64,000 bases of DNA, taken from positions 1 through 64,000 of the forward strand of contig NZ_VTEH01000013.1 in NCBI RefSeq assembly GCF_008180615.1. Direction: 5' to 3'. This document shows, piece by piece, positions 34,473-43,013 of this stretch (its first letter is position 1; every line of letters begins with the position of its first letter). Origin of the DNA: Rossellomorea vietnamensis (lineage in GTDB: Bacteria; Bacillota; Bacilli; Bacillales; Bacillaceae_B). The position numbers and the translations under genes were made by a program. The notes under the pieces were generated by a model that was given only the letters and a program-made list of their open reading frames with translations, had not been told where the DNA came from and made no database searches.

Positions 34473-35480
34473 ATGTGGCGTAATAGAGAAATACAATTAT
34501 TTATTACTGTCATGATCCTGATTGCAGCGGTCTTCAGTGGAGCAGCAGCTTTCTTTCTATCGGAGGCTGCCGCTTTAGTAGTGCTGGCCGCTTCTGCCCT
34601 GCTTGTTGGCTGCAGTTTAGTTTTCACCAAATGGAGATACCGTGAAATTGAAAATCTCTCCGGTTATTTAAGACGCATTAGTAATGGGGATTACGACTTG
34701 GATGTCCGGGACAATTACGAAGGAGAACTAAGTATTTTAAAAAGTGATATCTATAAAGTTACTTTGATGCTGTCAGAGCAGAGCTCTCATTTGGAACAGG
34801 ATAAAATCAAATTAACGAATGCGATTTCGGATATCTCTCATCAATTGAAAACTCCGTTGACATCTATGACGGTGATGGCTGATTTGCTGAGTGATAGGAA
34901 CCTGGATGAGTCTAAACGAGCTGAATTCACCAAGAATATAACAGTTCAATTGGAGAGGATTGAATGGCTGGTTTCTTCTCTTTTAAAAATATCGAAAATT
35001 GACGCCGGGACCGTAGTATTTAAGAAGAATAATATTCATGTACGCGAACTCATCGACAGGGCGTTACAGCCGGTATCTATTCCAATGGATATAAAGGAAC
35101 AGGCAATTTTAATAGAAGGAGATAACCATGTCACTTTTACAGGAGACCTCCATTGGACAGCAGAGGCACTTATCAACATATTGAAGAACTGCGTGGAGCA
35201 TACTCCTAATGGCGGCAGTATATCCATCTCGTTCTCAGAGAATCCTCTTTTTACCGAGATAAGGGTAAAAGATTCTGGGAAGGGGATACCCAAAGAAGAT
35301 CTACCGTATATCTTCCGGCGTTTTTATAAAGGAAGAAATGCAGGTGAAGATAGTGTGGGAATCGGCCTTGCAATGGCTTACAGCATCATTACCGGTCAGC
35401 AGGGAGATATCGAAGTCAGAAGCAAATCCGGCGCTGGATCTGAATTTACCATCAAATTTTACAGAACAGAAAGGGGATAG
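34473..35480 (+). CDS. Sensor histidine kinase
   Basis: 335 residues. Two N-terminal TM helices with almost no extracytoplasmic loop, a HAMP-like linker (IENLSGYLRRISNGDYDLD), H-box SDISHQLKTPLTSMT, N-box ILKNCVEHTPNGG, and G boxes KDSGKGIPKEDLPYIFRRF and GIGLAMAYSI. The intramembrane-sensing layout resembles BceS/VanS-like kinases that team with ABC transporters. It phosphorylates the preceding response regulator. A long hairpin (AAGGGGATAGG / CCTATCCCCTT, 35471-35513) covers its stop. Confidence 0.93.
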   Translation: MWRNREIQLFITVMILIAAVFSGAAAFFLSEAAALVVLAASALLVGCSLVFTKWRYREIENLSGYLRRISNGDYDLDVRDNYEGELSILKSDIYKVTLMLSEQSSHLEQDKIKLTNAISDISHQLKTPLTSMTVMADLLSDRNLDESKRAEFTKNITVQLERIEWLVSSLLKISKIDAGTVVFKKNNIHVRELIDRALQPVSIPMDIKEQAILIEGDNHVTFTGDLHWTAEALINILKNCVEHTPNGGSISISFSENPLFTEIRVKDSGKGIPKEDLPYIFRRFYKGRNAGEDSVGIGLAMAYSIITGQQGDIEVRSKSGAGSEFTIKFYRTERG

Positions 35481-35526
35481 GGTCGTCCATTGAGGAGACG
35501 TTCCTATCCCCTTAAGTGACTAAATT

Positions 35527-35570
35527 GTCACTTTGAAAGTCACTTTAAAGTCATCTTAGACAGATATACT
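35527..35570 (+). promoter_or_regulatory. Response-regulator-type direct repeats and promoter
   Basis: GTCACTTT (35527-35534), GTCACTTT (35539-35546) and GTCATCTT (35550-35557), spaced 12 and 11 bp, overlap the -35 position of a promoter whose -10 is TATACT (35565-35570) and whose -35 hexamer is poor. Helically phased repeats over a weak -35 are typical of OmpR-family activator sites. The ABC ATPase starts 33 nt downstream. Confidence 0.65.
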
Positions 35571-35602
35571 GAGGTCAACACTTAAAATATGGAGGGTTTG
35601 CG

Positions 35603-36286
35603 ATGAGTATATTACAAATAGAAAATCTGTCTAAGGTTTACGGCAAGGGAGAAACAACAGTAAAGGCATTGGATGATGTTTCGTTTTCAGTGAAAAAAGG
35701 GGAGTTTGTTGCCATCATTGGTCCATCAGGGTCTGGAAAATCCACTTTGCTTCATTTACTCGGCGGGGTGGACAGGCCAAGCTCAGGAAAGGTATTGGTC
35801 GATAACACGGATATTTATCAACTGAACGAAACACAGCTGGCGATTTTCAGGCGGAGACAGATTGGTTTAATCTATCAATTTTATAACTTGATACCGATTC
35901 TGACTGTTGAAGAAAACATGACGCTGCCGATGCTTCTGGACGAACACAAAGTCGATCAAAAGCAGTTCAATGACATTGCCTCCACTCTGGGTTTAACGAA
36001 CCGCCTGAGTCATCTGCCGAATCAGCTTTCCGGCGGCCAGCAGCAGCGTGTATCCATCGGCAGGGCCTTGATCAGCAATCCGGCGATCATACTGGCGGAT
36101 GAACCGACAGGCAACCTCGACAGTAAAAACAGCAATGAAATCATGGAACTTTTAAAAATGTTCAATAAGACATATAACCAGACATTGATCGTCATCACCC
36201 ACGATGAACGGATTGCCCTGCAGGCCGACCGCGTCATAGAAATCAACGATGGAAAAGTCGCCAAGGACGAGGTGATCCGTCCATGA
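35603..36286 (+). CDS. ABC transporter ATP-binding protein (LolD/MacB type)
   Basis: 227 residues. Walker A GPSGSGKSTLLHLLGG, Q-loop IYQFYNLIPIL, signature LSGGQQQRVSIGRAL, Walker B IILADEPTGNLD and the His-switch VITHDE are all intact. It belongs to the FtsE/LolD/BceA subfamily that powers mechanotransmitting FtsX-type permeases. It overlaps the permease start by 4 nt (ATGA). Probably induced by the upstream two-component system. Confidence 0.95.
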   Translation: MSILQIENLSKVYGKGETTVKALDDVSFSVKKGEFVAIIGPSGSGKSTLLHLLGGVDRPSSGKVLVDNTDIYQLNETQLAIFRRRQIGLIYQFYNLIPILTVEENMTLPMLLDEHKVDQKQFNDIASTLGLTNRLSHLPNQLSGGQQQRVSIGRALISNPAIILADEPTGNLDSKNSNEIMELLKMFNKTYNQTLIVITHDERIALQADRVIEINDGKVAKDEVIRP

Positions 36287-38868
36287 ACATCATCAATAAA
36301 CTGACATTGAGGCATTTGAAGGAAAACAAGAGAAGAACACTCGTAACGATCATTGGTGTCATCATCTCAGTTGCAATGGTGACGGCAGTCGCTACGCTCG
36401 GTGTTTCATTTCTTGATCTGCTTCAGAGGCAGTCCATTGCAGACAATGGTGAATGGCATGTTCAATATAAAAATGTCACTAGCGAACAAGTTGAAGCGAT
36501 AAAAAAGGATAAGAATACTAAAGATTTGATTCTTGCTAATGACGTTGGATATGCGAAGCTGGAAGGGGCAGAAGAAACAGACAAGCCCTATCTATTTTTT
36601 AAAGCATATAACACCCAAGGAATGGAACAGTTTCCGATTGAATTAAGCAGTGGCCGGCTTCCCCAAGCTGCAGAAGAAGTTGTCATTTCTGAAGAAATAG
36701 CCTCAGACACTGAAATCGAATATAAAATCGGCGATGAAATGACTGTAAATATCGGTAATAGGCTCTTGGGAGGCGAGAGTGAACCCTTGTCACAAGAATA
36801 TTCGATTCAGAGGGATGAGAACGGGATTAGTGAAACTCTGGAAGTAACCTCCACGGAAACCTTCACAGTTGTTGGAACAATCGAAATGCCAACCTGGGAA
36901 AATTCATGGTCACCAGGGTATACAGTAATTAATTATATTGACGCTGAAAATTTAGGGCAATCTTCAGAAGCTGATGCCATTGTTGTGTTAGATAAAATTA
37001 ACGGTTCACTATTCGAAGAGGCTCAAAAACTGGCGGAGCAAATTGGTGTGGAGAAAATCGGTTTCAATGATGAGCTTTTACGTTTCTATGGTGTAACAGA
37101 TAGTGGTAATCTGAGAACTACCATGTTTTCCTTGGCAGGCATTATTATTGCGGTGATTATTATTGGATCGGTGTCACTGATTTATAATGCGTTCGCGATC
37201 AGTGTTTCTGAGAGAGCTAGGCATTTAGGGATGCTCTCCAGTGTTGGGGCGACCAAGAAGCAAAAGCGTAACTCAGTCTTTTTTGAAGGTGCAGTAATCG
37301 GACTTATCAGTATTCCGATCGGTGTCTTGGCTGGTGTAGGCGGTATTGCGTTGACATTCATGTTCATCAACTCTTTTTTAGAAGAGGCATTAGGGACAAC
37401 GGAAAAGCTTGGGGTTGTAGTGACACCATCTTCCATTTTCGCAGCCTGCTTAATCTCGATATGCACTATTTTTATCTCTACGTACGTGCCGGCACGAAAG
37501 GCATCAAAAGTTTCTGCAATTGATGCGATCCGCCAGACACAGGATATTAAATTATCACGGAAAACAGTTAAAACATCGAAGCTTGTAAGGAAGATATTCG
37601 GCTTGGAAGCTGAAATCGGGATGAAAAATGTCAAAAGGAATAAAAAGAGATACTATGCGACTCTCTTTTCGCTTGTCATCAGTATTATTCTTTTCCTATC
37701 TGTTTCATTTTTTACAGATAATTTAAGCAGGTCGGTTGAAATGTCACAGATGAATATTGACTACGATATTTTGGTGGCAGGAAGCAAAGGGGATACATCC
37801 ATATTAGAACCTTTAGTGGACTTGGAAGCTGTGACGGATTATAGTATTCAAAAAACAGTGCAGCTCACATCATTGGTAGAAGAGGATAAATTTCCTGAAG
37901 CGTTGAAAGATTTAATAAAGCAGGATGAGCAAATCGAACTACAGGACGGGAAGTACCAATACTACGTCAATCTGTATGGATTGAATGAAGAGAGTTTTAA
38001 AAAGTATGCCGAAAAAGTAGGGACGGAAGAGGCAGCTTATAGGAATTTAGAGGATCCCAAGGCAATTATAATAGAGGATTTAGCCTATCAGGACTTTGCA
38101 ACTTCCAGGTTTATTGAAACAGCCTCTATAAATGCAAAACCAGGAGATTCAATTGAACTCCTCTTTACGAATTACGAAACAAACGAAGACACCTCATTAG
38201 GAAATGTTGAGATCGGAGCAATGACAGGAGAAATGCCTATAGGCAGCAATACAGCAGGCCTCGGCGGATTGGATATTGTGGTGCCTGTGGAGACTTTGGA
38301 AAAGATTGTAAACGAGCAGGCGCTGGATCAAGTGGACGCCAGCCTTTATCTTAACAGCAGTGATGCTGATAAAACCCAGGAAGCACTAGAAGAAATTGCC
38401 CCCTCTTCACTTTATATTTACAATGTCGTACAAAATAGAGAACGTGAACAGCAGCTGATTATGTTTTTATCTGTCTTCACCTACGGGTTCATCGCGCTAA
38501 TTTCATTAATTTCGATAGCTAATATCTTTAACACTATTTCTACCAGCATTTCACTGAGAAAAAGAGAATTTGCGATGCTGAAGTCTGTCGGCATGACGCC
38601 GAAGGGATTTAACAAAATGATCAATTACGAGAGTATCTTCTACGGCGTAAATGCGCTGTTGTATGGTTTGCCGATCAGCTTCGTCATTATGTACCTGATT
38701 CATCTCTCTGTAAGGGAAACCTTTGAGTATGGGTTCAGTGTCCCATGGCTGGACATAGTGTTTGTAATTGCAGCAATTTTCCTCATCGTCAGCTCGGCCA
38801 TGCTGTACTCCATCTCCAAAATCAAAAAGCAGAACATCATCGAAGGATTGAAGCAAGAGAATATCTAA
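36283..38868 (+). CDS. FtsX-type ABC transporter permease, two FtsX modules
   Basis: 861 residues. Each half begins with a basic-flanked TM helix (KENKRRTLVTIIGVIISVAM; VKRNKKRYYATLFSLVISII), followed by a large extracytoplasmic domain and three TM helices, giving about eight TMs. Typical coupling regions are SERARHLGMLSSVGATKKQK and SLRKREFAMLKSVGMTPKGF. This is longer than BceB (~650 residues, ten TMs) and closer to clostridial/VanRS-linked permeases. Such systems act in resistance to or sensing of cell-wall-active peptides; ligand unknown. Confidence 0.92.
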   Translation: MNIINKLTLRHLKENKRRTLVTIIGVIISVAMVTAVATLGVSFLDLLQRQSIADNGEWHVQYKNVTSEQVEAIKKDKNTKDLILANDVGYAKLEGAEETDKPYLFFKAYNTQGMEQFPIELSSGRLPQAAEEVVISEEIASDTEIEYKIGDEMTVNIGNRLLGGESEPLSQEYSIQRDENGISETLEVTSTETFTVVGTIEMPTWENSWSPGYTVINYIDAENLGQSSEADAIVVLDKINGSLFEEAQKLAEQIGVEKIGFNDELLRFYGVTDSGNLRTTMFSLAGIIIAVIIIGSVSLIYNAFAISVSERARHLGMLSSVGATKKQKRNSVFFEGAVIGLISIPIGVLAGVGGIALTFMFINSFLEEALGTTEKLGVVVTPSSIFAACLISICTIFISTYVPARKASKVSAIDAIRQTQDIKLSRKTVKTSKLVRKIFGLEAEIGMKNVKRNKKRYYATLFSLVISIILFLSVSFFTDNLSRSVEMSQMNIDYDILVAGSKGDTSILEPLVDLEAVTDYSIQKTVQLTSLVEEDKFPEALKDLIKQDEQIELQDGKYQYYVNLYGLNEESFKKYAEKVGTEEAAYRNLEDPKAIIIEDLAYQDFATSRFIETASINAKPGDSIELLFTNYETNEDTSLGNVEIGAMTGEMPIGSNTAGLGGLDIVVPVETLEKIVNEQALDQVDASLYLNSSDADKTQEALEEIAPSSLYIYNVVQNREREQQLIMFLSVFTYGFIALISLISIANIFNTISTSISLRKREFAMLKSVGMTPKGFNKMINYESIFYGVNALLYGLPISFVIMYLIHLSVRETFEYGFSVPWLDIVFVIAAIFLIVSSAMLYSISKIKKQNIIEGLKQENI

Positions 38869-38932
38869 ATTATGGATTGGGGTGGGCCGTGAATAGCGGC
38901 TCATTTTTTGATAGTAAATAGGAGAGATAATT

Positions 38933-38991
38933 CTTTAACACGTTAATGTACTGAAAGGGACAGTCCCTTTTCGTACTTTAACGTGTTAAAG
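38933..38991. repeat. 59-bp near-perfect palindrome
   Basis: CTTTAACACGTTAA (38933-38946) is inverted at 38978-38991, and the centre GAAAGGGAC/AGTCCCTTTTC continues the stem. It may terminate the ABC operon, but its similarity to the element at 33671-33715 indicates a dispersed palindromic repeat. The rest of 38869-39104 holds the promoter of the next gene. Confidence 0.8.
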
Positions 38992-39104
38992 ACACAATGT
39001 CAGACTCCACCTATTAATTTACATGGTTGTCCCACACTCTTTCTTTCTTTATGAATACTATAATATGTAACACTCACTAGTATAGTAAGGAGGAAGTAGT
39101 TTAT

Positions 39105-39641
39105 ATGGAAAATTCACCAGAAATACAATTATCACCTCCATGGATTACCTACTTTAACGAACTGAAGTTTTCTATCGGTGAAGATCCGGAAGTGACTGTC
39201 GGCCCGCTCATCCCGGTCGGCCCAATTTTCATAGCATTGGTGACCGTTTCTAATAACCAGAAAGCTATTGCACTCGCAACTCTTTTAAAGTCATCTATAG
39301 AATTTGGAAATGTCACGGTTAATGTAGTGGTTATCAACGGAGATCAAGAGATTGTGGACCCATTGCCGTGTCCTTTAAGTCCATTTACTGTAGCAGCTCT
39401 ATTGGAAACAGCGTTATCCGGCAACCCTTATTTTGTGGAAGTCGTGGTGAAACCTCAAATCCCTGGAGGACCGGATGCGGTATATCCCGTATTCACTCCG
39501 GAAGTGATTCAATTTTTCAATGATGACATCTCAAATTTATGCAATACTTTCACTGGCGTAGCAGCAAATGTATTTGCCGATGTCATGGTTGAGTCTCTTT
39601 GTGACGTGCCGATTTTGTTTTCTACCAGCTGTGAAGAATAA
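39105..39641 (+). CDS. Hypothetical soluble protein
   Basis: 178 residues, no signal peptide or TM helix. It is rich in Val/Pro with beta-type segments (DPEVTVGPLIPVGPIFIALV, FGNVTVNVVVINGDQE) and has three cysteines near the C-terminus (NLCNTF, SLCDVP, TSCEE). AAGGAGG precedes ATG 39105; a terminator follows. I do not recognise the family; the shape would fit a coat or surface-associated protein, without evidence. Confidence 0.7.
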   Translation: MENSPEIQLSPPWITYFNELKFSIGEDPEVTVGPLIPVGPIFIALVTVSNNQKAIALATLLKSSIEFGNVTVNVVVINGDQEIVDPLPCPLSPFTVAALLETALSGNPYFVEVVVKPQIPGGPDAVYPVFTPEVIQFFNDDISNLCNTFTGVAANVFADVMVESLCDVPILFSTSCEE

Positions 39642-39652
39642 AAGTGATCTAG

Positions 39653-39685
39653 AGTGGGACAAGGACTGCCTTGTTCCGCTTTTTT
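39653..39685 (+). terminator. Rho-independent terminator
   Basis: AGTGGGACAAGG (39653-39664), 4-nt loop ACTG, CCTTGTTCCGCT (39669-39680) with two G-T pairs, then TTTTT. Confidence 0.87.
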
Positions 39686-39862
39686 GTATATACATATTAT
39701 TAAAAGGGAATACATATATCTGCCAACACCCAATGCAGAAAGACTTATCAAGACTAATCCATCTAATCATTGTTATATATGGTAATATTAGTAATGAGTT
39801 ATCTTTGTATAATAGAAGAACAGATCATTTTAACTTTTAATCTATTAAAAGGGGGAATTATC

Positions 39863-40258
39863 ATCAAACGTAAACTAAGTAGTGCTTCATTAATTATATT
39901 CCTTGCCCTGTCCGGATGCACCCAGCCCGAATCAAAACAGGAATTAGCCGTTGAAAAAATAGAAGAGGGAGAAGTTGTCGAAACTGTCCATACAATTACA
40001 AACCAAGAGGAAATCGAAAGTGTTATGGCGACACTGGAAAACGAAAAGTGGACGAAAGTTGATCTGTACTCGGGAACAGATTTTATGTTTAGCGTTGACA
40101 ATAAAAAAGTCGACGTCCATATTCATTCTAAAAATAACTCGGTCGAAATGTTCAGGCAGAGTGAAGATGGAAATGAAAGAGCGGTCATCCTGCACGAAGA
40201 AGCAGAAGTGTTCTATGAACTGCTGACAGGAGATTCTTTAGAAAATTTTGAAGGATAA
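39863..40258 (+). CDS. Putative lipoprotein with non-canonical start
   Basis: About 131 residues: basic N-terminus (KRKLSS), hydrophobic core and lipobox ALSGC, then an acidic mature protein (VEKIEEGEVVETVHTITNQE). The strong Shine-Dalgarno AAAGGGGG (39848-39855) is followed in frame only by ATT 39857, ATC 39860 and ATC 39863; the last has ideal spacing (7 nt). The nearest standard start (39770) would add an extra hydrophobic segment before the signal peptide. Either an AUC/AUU start is used or the start codon is mutated. Function unknown. Confidence 0.65.
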   Translation: MKRKLSSASLIIFLALSGCTQPESKQELAVEKIEEGEVVETVHTITNQEEIESVMATLENEKWTKVDLYSGTDFMFSVDNKKVDVHIHSKNNSVEMFRQSEDGNERAVILHEEAEVFYELLTGDSLENFEG

Positions 40259-40335
40259 AATTAGTAAACACCTGGTGTTTATGACTGCATTTAAACTTAC
40301 TATCGATTCACTCAAAATCTAAACAAAAGGAGCTG

Positions 40336-40530
40336 ATGGTCATAAGAAAACATAATACAATGGGCAAAGTACTCTACTGTATTGGCTTTCTGTTATTTAT
40401 AATGGGATTCTTATTTAATGATAGGATCAGCCCGATCCAAGATGCTCCCGAACAATTTAGCGACTATTCACTTCCTGCCATCATTTTAGGTATGATAATG
40501 ATTATCTCTTCTGATTTTTTCAAAAAATAA
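40336..40530 (+). CDS. Small two-TM membrane protein
   Basis: 64 residues with a basic N-terminus (VIRKHNTMGK), helix VLYCIGFLLFIMGFLFN, a polar loop (QDAPEQFSDYS) and a second helix ending SSDFFKK. AAAGGAG is only 3 nt from ATG 40336, short spacing. It follows the lipoprotein gene and may share its transcript. Function unknown. Confidence 0.6.
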   Translation: MVIRKHNTMGKVLYCIGFLLFIMGFLFNDRISPIQDAPEQFSDYSLPAIILGMIMIISSDFFKK

Positions 40531-40561
40531 CGGAGAGTGTGGTAAGGATGGAGGGGAATTG

Positions 40562-41194
40562 ATGAGATTAACCGAATACCTTCAAACTACTTTTCCAGGA
40601 CTTGTTCTAACACCAGGATGCTTCCATCAATAGAAATACGGCTTGCATGTTGAACTAGGCAGGGATCACTATCCATACAAGGAAAATGGGGCATTGAATC
40701 TGACATACTTTGACAAAGTATACCAGCAGTCATTGAGCATCTTTCACTTACTGTTCGATGAGAAGGATGAAATGTTTCTCGCCAGCAACATCTATGGTGC
40801 TCAAAAAAGCAGGATTAAACTGAAAGCGAAAATCTTTGATCGTTATTTGAAAGGTAAAGAGATGAGGTATAAGGTGGAACTGGATACGCTGCCCATTTGG
40901 AACGAGGATGAACCCGCTTCATTTTACATTTCACAGTTTTCGTTAAAATGCCTAAAAAAAGATCTGGCTTATCATCTCCTGATCAAAGCCGCATGCAACG
41001 AAGATTTTCCATTAAAGCCGAGGTTTGGAAAAGGAAACCGACCTTATTATCCGGATGTATATTTCATTAATGTCACCAGGAATTTAATCTTTTTTATCTA
41101 CGATGACAGGGGATGCGAAATTTTTGCAGCTGACCTTCAATCTCTCAATTCCTTAAAAGAAGAATTTGAGCTAAAGGGGATCTTGCAGCCATGA
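40562..41194 (+). pseudogene. DUF3885-like gene with in-frame TAG
   Basis: From ATG 40562 (behind GGAGGGG) the frame reads RLTEYLQTTFPGLVLTPGCF then HQ, a TAG at 40631-40633, and continues KYGLHVELGRDHYPYKENG to a normal stop at 41194. DUF3885 proteins usually have Trp before a (K/p)YG(I/L)RFELG segment, so TGG-to-TAG is the likely change. Codons after the stop look normal and the next gene overlaps the end by 4 nt, so decay is recent or readthrough occurs. Function unknown. Confidence 0.75.
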
Positions 41195-41652
41195 AACGAA
41201 TTTATAGTATCCTGCTGATTTTTCTTCTTATAATTTCGAGCGGGTGTCAGCAAAATGAATCTGCCGTTACTGATTCCAAAACCTCCGCAATCGCTAAAGA
41301 ATATCTTGAAAAAGAAGGATATGAAGTTTTATCTTATGAAAACCTCCAAGAAAGTTATACCCTCACAAAAAAGAAACTGGAAACATTGCCTTATCAATTT
41401 TATTGGATGATGCCCGGAAATGATTCAAGTCCTCATATCGGAAAAACAGTCGATGTTGAAAAATTCCTTGTTCGAAATCACCCACTGGATGACTGGGAGT
41501 GCTGTGGAGGCATTAAAGCCAAAGGGAAGGTGTATACCTATGTGTATGTTGTGGAAGGCAAGGTGATAGGAGGAACCTCATTTCCATATGGAGCCGAAAA
41601 CAGTGACTTAGGGGGAGGGTACTGGTCGTTGGACGGAAGGACAGATGAATGA
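41191..41652 (+). CDS. Putative lipoprotein
   Basis: 153 residues, signal peptide with lipobox ISSGC (KRIYSILLIFLLI core). The mature protein includes WECCGGIKAKGKVYTYVYVV and a Gly-rich end (GGTSFPYGAENSDLGGGYW). The start overlaps the DUF3885-like frame by 4 nt, so the two are coupled. No domain recognised with confidence. Confidence 0.78.
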   Translation: MKRIYSILLIFLLIISSGCQQNESAVTDSKTSAIAKEYLEKEGYEVLSYENLQESYTLTKKKLETLPYQFYWMMPGNDSSPHIGKTVDVEKFLVRNHPLDDWECCGGIKAKGKVYTYVYVVEGKVIGGTSFPYGAENSDLGGGYWSLDGRTDE

Positions 41653-41728
41653 CTGAGTATTCATCAAGCAATGCAGAAGGTTTCGGATTGACGAAAGCGT
41701 TAAGGTTGATAAAGAAAGGGGAAAATCA

Positions 41729-41788
41729 ATGAATAAGAATAGATCTTCCATGAAAGACTGCTTAAGCTGCCAAGATAAGATAATATAA
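41729..41788 (+). CDS. Possible 19-residue peptide with CxxC
   Basis: AAAGGGG lies 7 nt before ATG 41729; the ORF encodes NKNRSSMKDCLSCQDKII and stops 1 nt before a strong terminator. Ribosome binding site, spacing and terminator position are ideal, and the CLSC motif is suggestive of metal or redox chemistry. It may equally be a leader peptide or chance ORF. Confidence 0.35.
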   Translation: MNKNRSSMKDCLSCQDKII

Positions 41789-41789
41789 A

Positions 41790-41829
41790 ACAACAAAACG
41801 CTTGGATCTATATCAAAGCGTTTTGTTGT
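41790..41829. terminator. Bidirectional terminator
   Basis: ACAACAAAACGCTT (41790-41803) and AAGCGTTTTGTTGT (41816-41829) form a perfect 14-bp stem between convergent transcripts. Confidence 0.87.
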
Positions 41830-41864
41830 CTGTATTTAACAGCCTATTGAGATAAAGTGCATAA

Positions 41865-42707
41865 TCAAATTTTTTCAAGATGATAGCCAATATAACGAAG
41901 AGCATCACTCAGGTTAGACTCTGTATGTATTTGGTCTAAATCACTTCCCGATTGAACGGCTTTCAAGGCGAGTTCAGGACGGACTCCTGTTATTATCATG
42001 CGAACGCCGAGCAATTTCAGTGATTGCCCGATCTTTAATAGATTAAAAGCGCTGCACTCATCAATCGTAACTAACCCTGATAGATCAAAAATCATGTACT
42101 CTAATCCTTGTTTAAGGCTCTGAGATAATGAATGTTCCATAATTCTATTGGTACGGTCTTCATCTACATCCCCAATGACCGGCAGTATCGCCACTGTATC
42201 AGAAATGGGAACAAGAGGAGCAGAAAGGGCTTGTACTCTATGGTTAGCTCTTTCCAGATTCAAGACATTTTCAAGCAGCTTTGCCATCGCCTTGAATAAA
42301 GAGATGTGTTCCTCGGTGAAATGATGCGGCCGTAAATCCATTCCGCAAAGCGTACCGAAATTAGTTCCATCACTATAGTAGATAGGCATTCCAATTAAGG
42401 AACCGCCTCCAAGATTTTTTGTTACTTCCATGTTGCTTGTTTCATCAAACTTTAATAAATCTTCTATGATAAGTGGTTCCCGACCACCCCTGACGATGAA
42501 TTGTCAGTAAGAATCACGATAAAAAGTTTTGAATCCCGCTTCAAGCACTGCGTCTTCCCGATTAAAGGATTGTATTATATCAACATTTTTTTTATCATTT
42601 TTAGCCACGAAGAAGGTGTTCACATCAACAAATTTACTGATAAGCTCCAGTACATCCTTTGATGCTTCCTCTATGGAAGAATAATTCGAAATATGAGAAA
42701 AGCTCAT
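41865..42707 (-). pseudogene. GAF-STAS protein (RsbR-paralogue-like) with in-frame TGA
   Basis: One minus-strand frame from ATG 42707 (GGGGGTG upstream) to 41865 encodes an N-terminal GAF domain and a C-terminal STAS domain (YMIFDLSGLVTIDECSAFNL, GVRMIITGVRPELALKAV) like RsbR paralogues of the stressosome, which control SigB. At 42504-42506 a TGA interrupts the GAF domain in the context SY*QFIVRGGREPLIIEDL, where GAF domains usually have Cys (xC-x2-VV-x-GxxPL). So the gene is a nonsense pseudogene, or the C-terminal STAS part is made separately, or TGA is decoded. Stressosome role is inference. Confidence 0.8.
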
Positions 42708-43013
42708 AACATTCACCCCCTTACAGATAATAACAGAACGCTCATGCAAGTATAACGTAAAACATGCAGTCTTCATACCAAAAAACCTTATATAGAAAGA
42801 ATAAGGAACAAAGGGAAATGGCTGCGGGATTAGGTGTGCAGATTTAATAAGAAAATGACATTAATCACTGGAAGTGAACAATGCAAAAAACTTGGGCAAT
42901 CTAGTCGGAGGACTTGTGTGAATTTATTTTTCTATAAAGATATTTTAGGTGATTTAGGCTGTTATCTGCGAAGTACATACTAAATAGCTGCAAAGTATAG
43001 GAAGAGTTTAAAA
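42708..43013. other. Intergenic region
   Basis: Nothing recognisable apart from the leader of the GAF-STAS gene at its left end. Confidence 0.4.

Noticed and set aside
42504..42506. Firm selenocysteine call for the GAF-STAS TGA
   Set aside because: A point mutation explains it and no selenocysteine machinery is visible; kept only as a testable idea.
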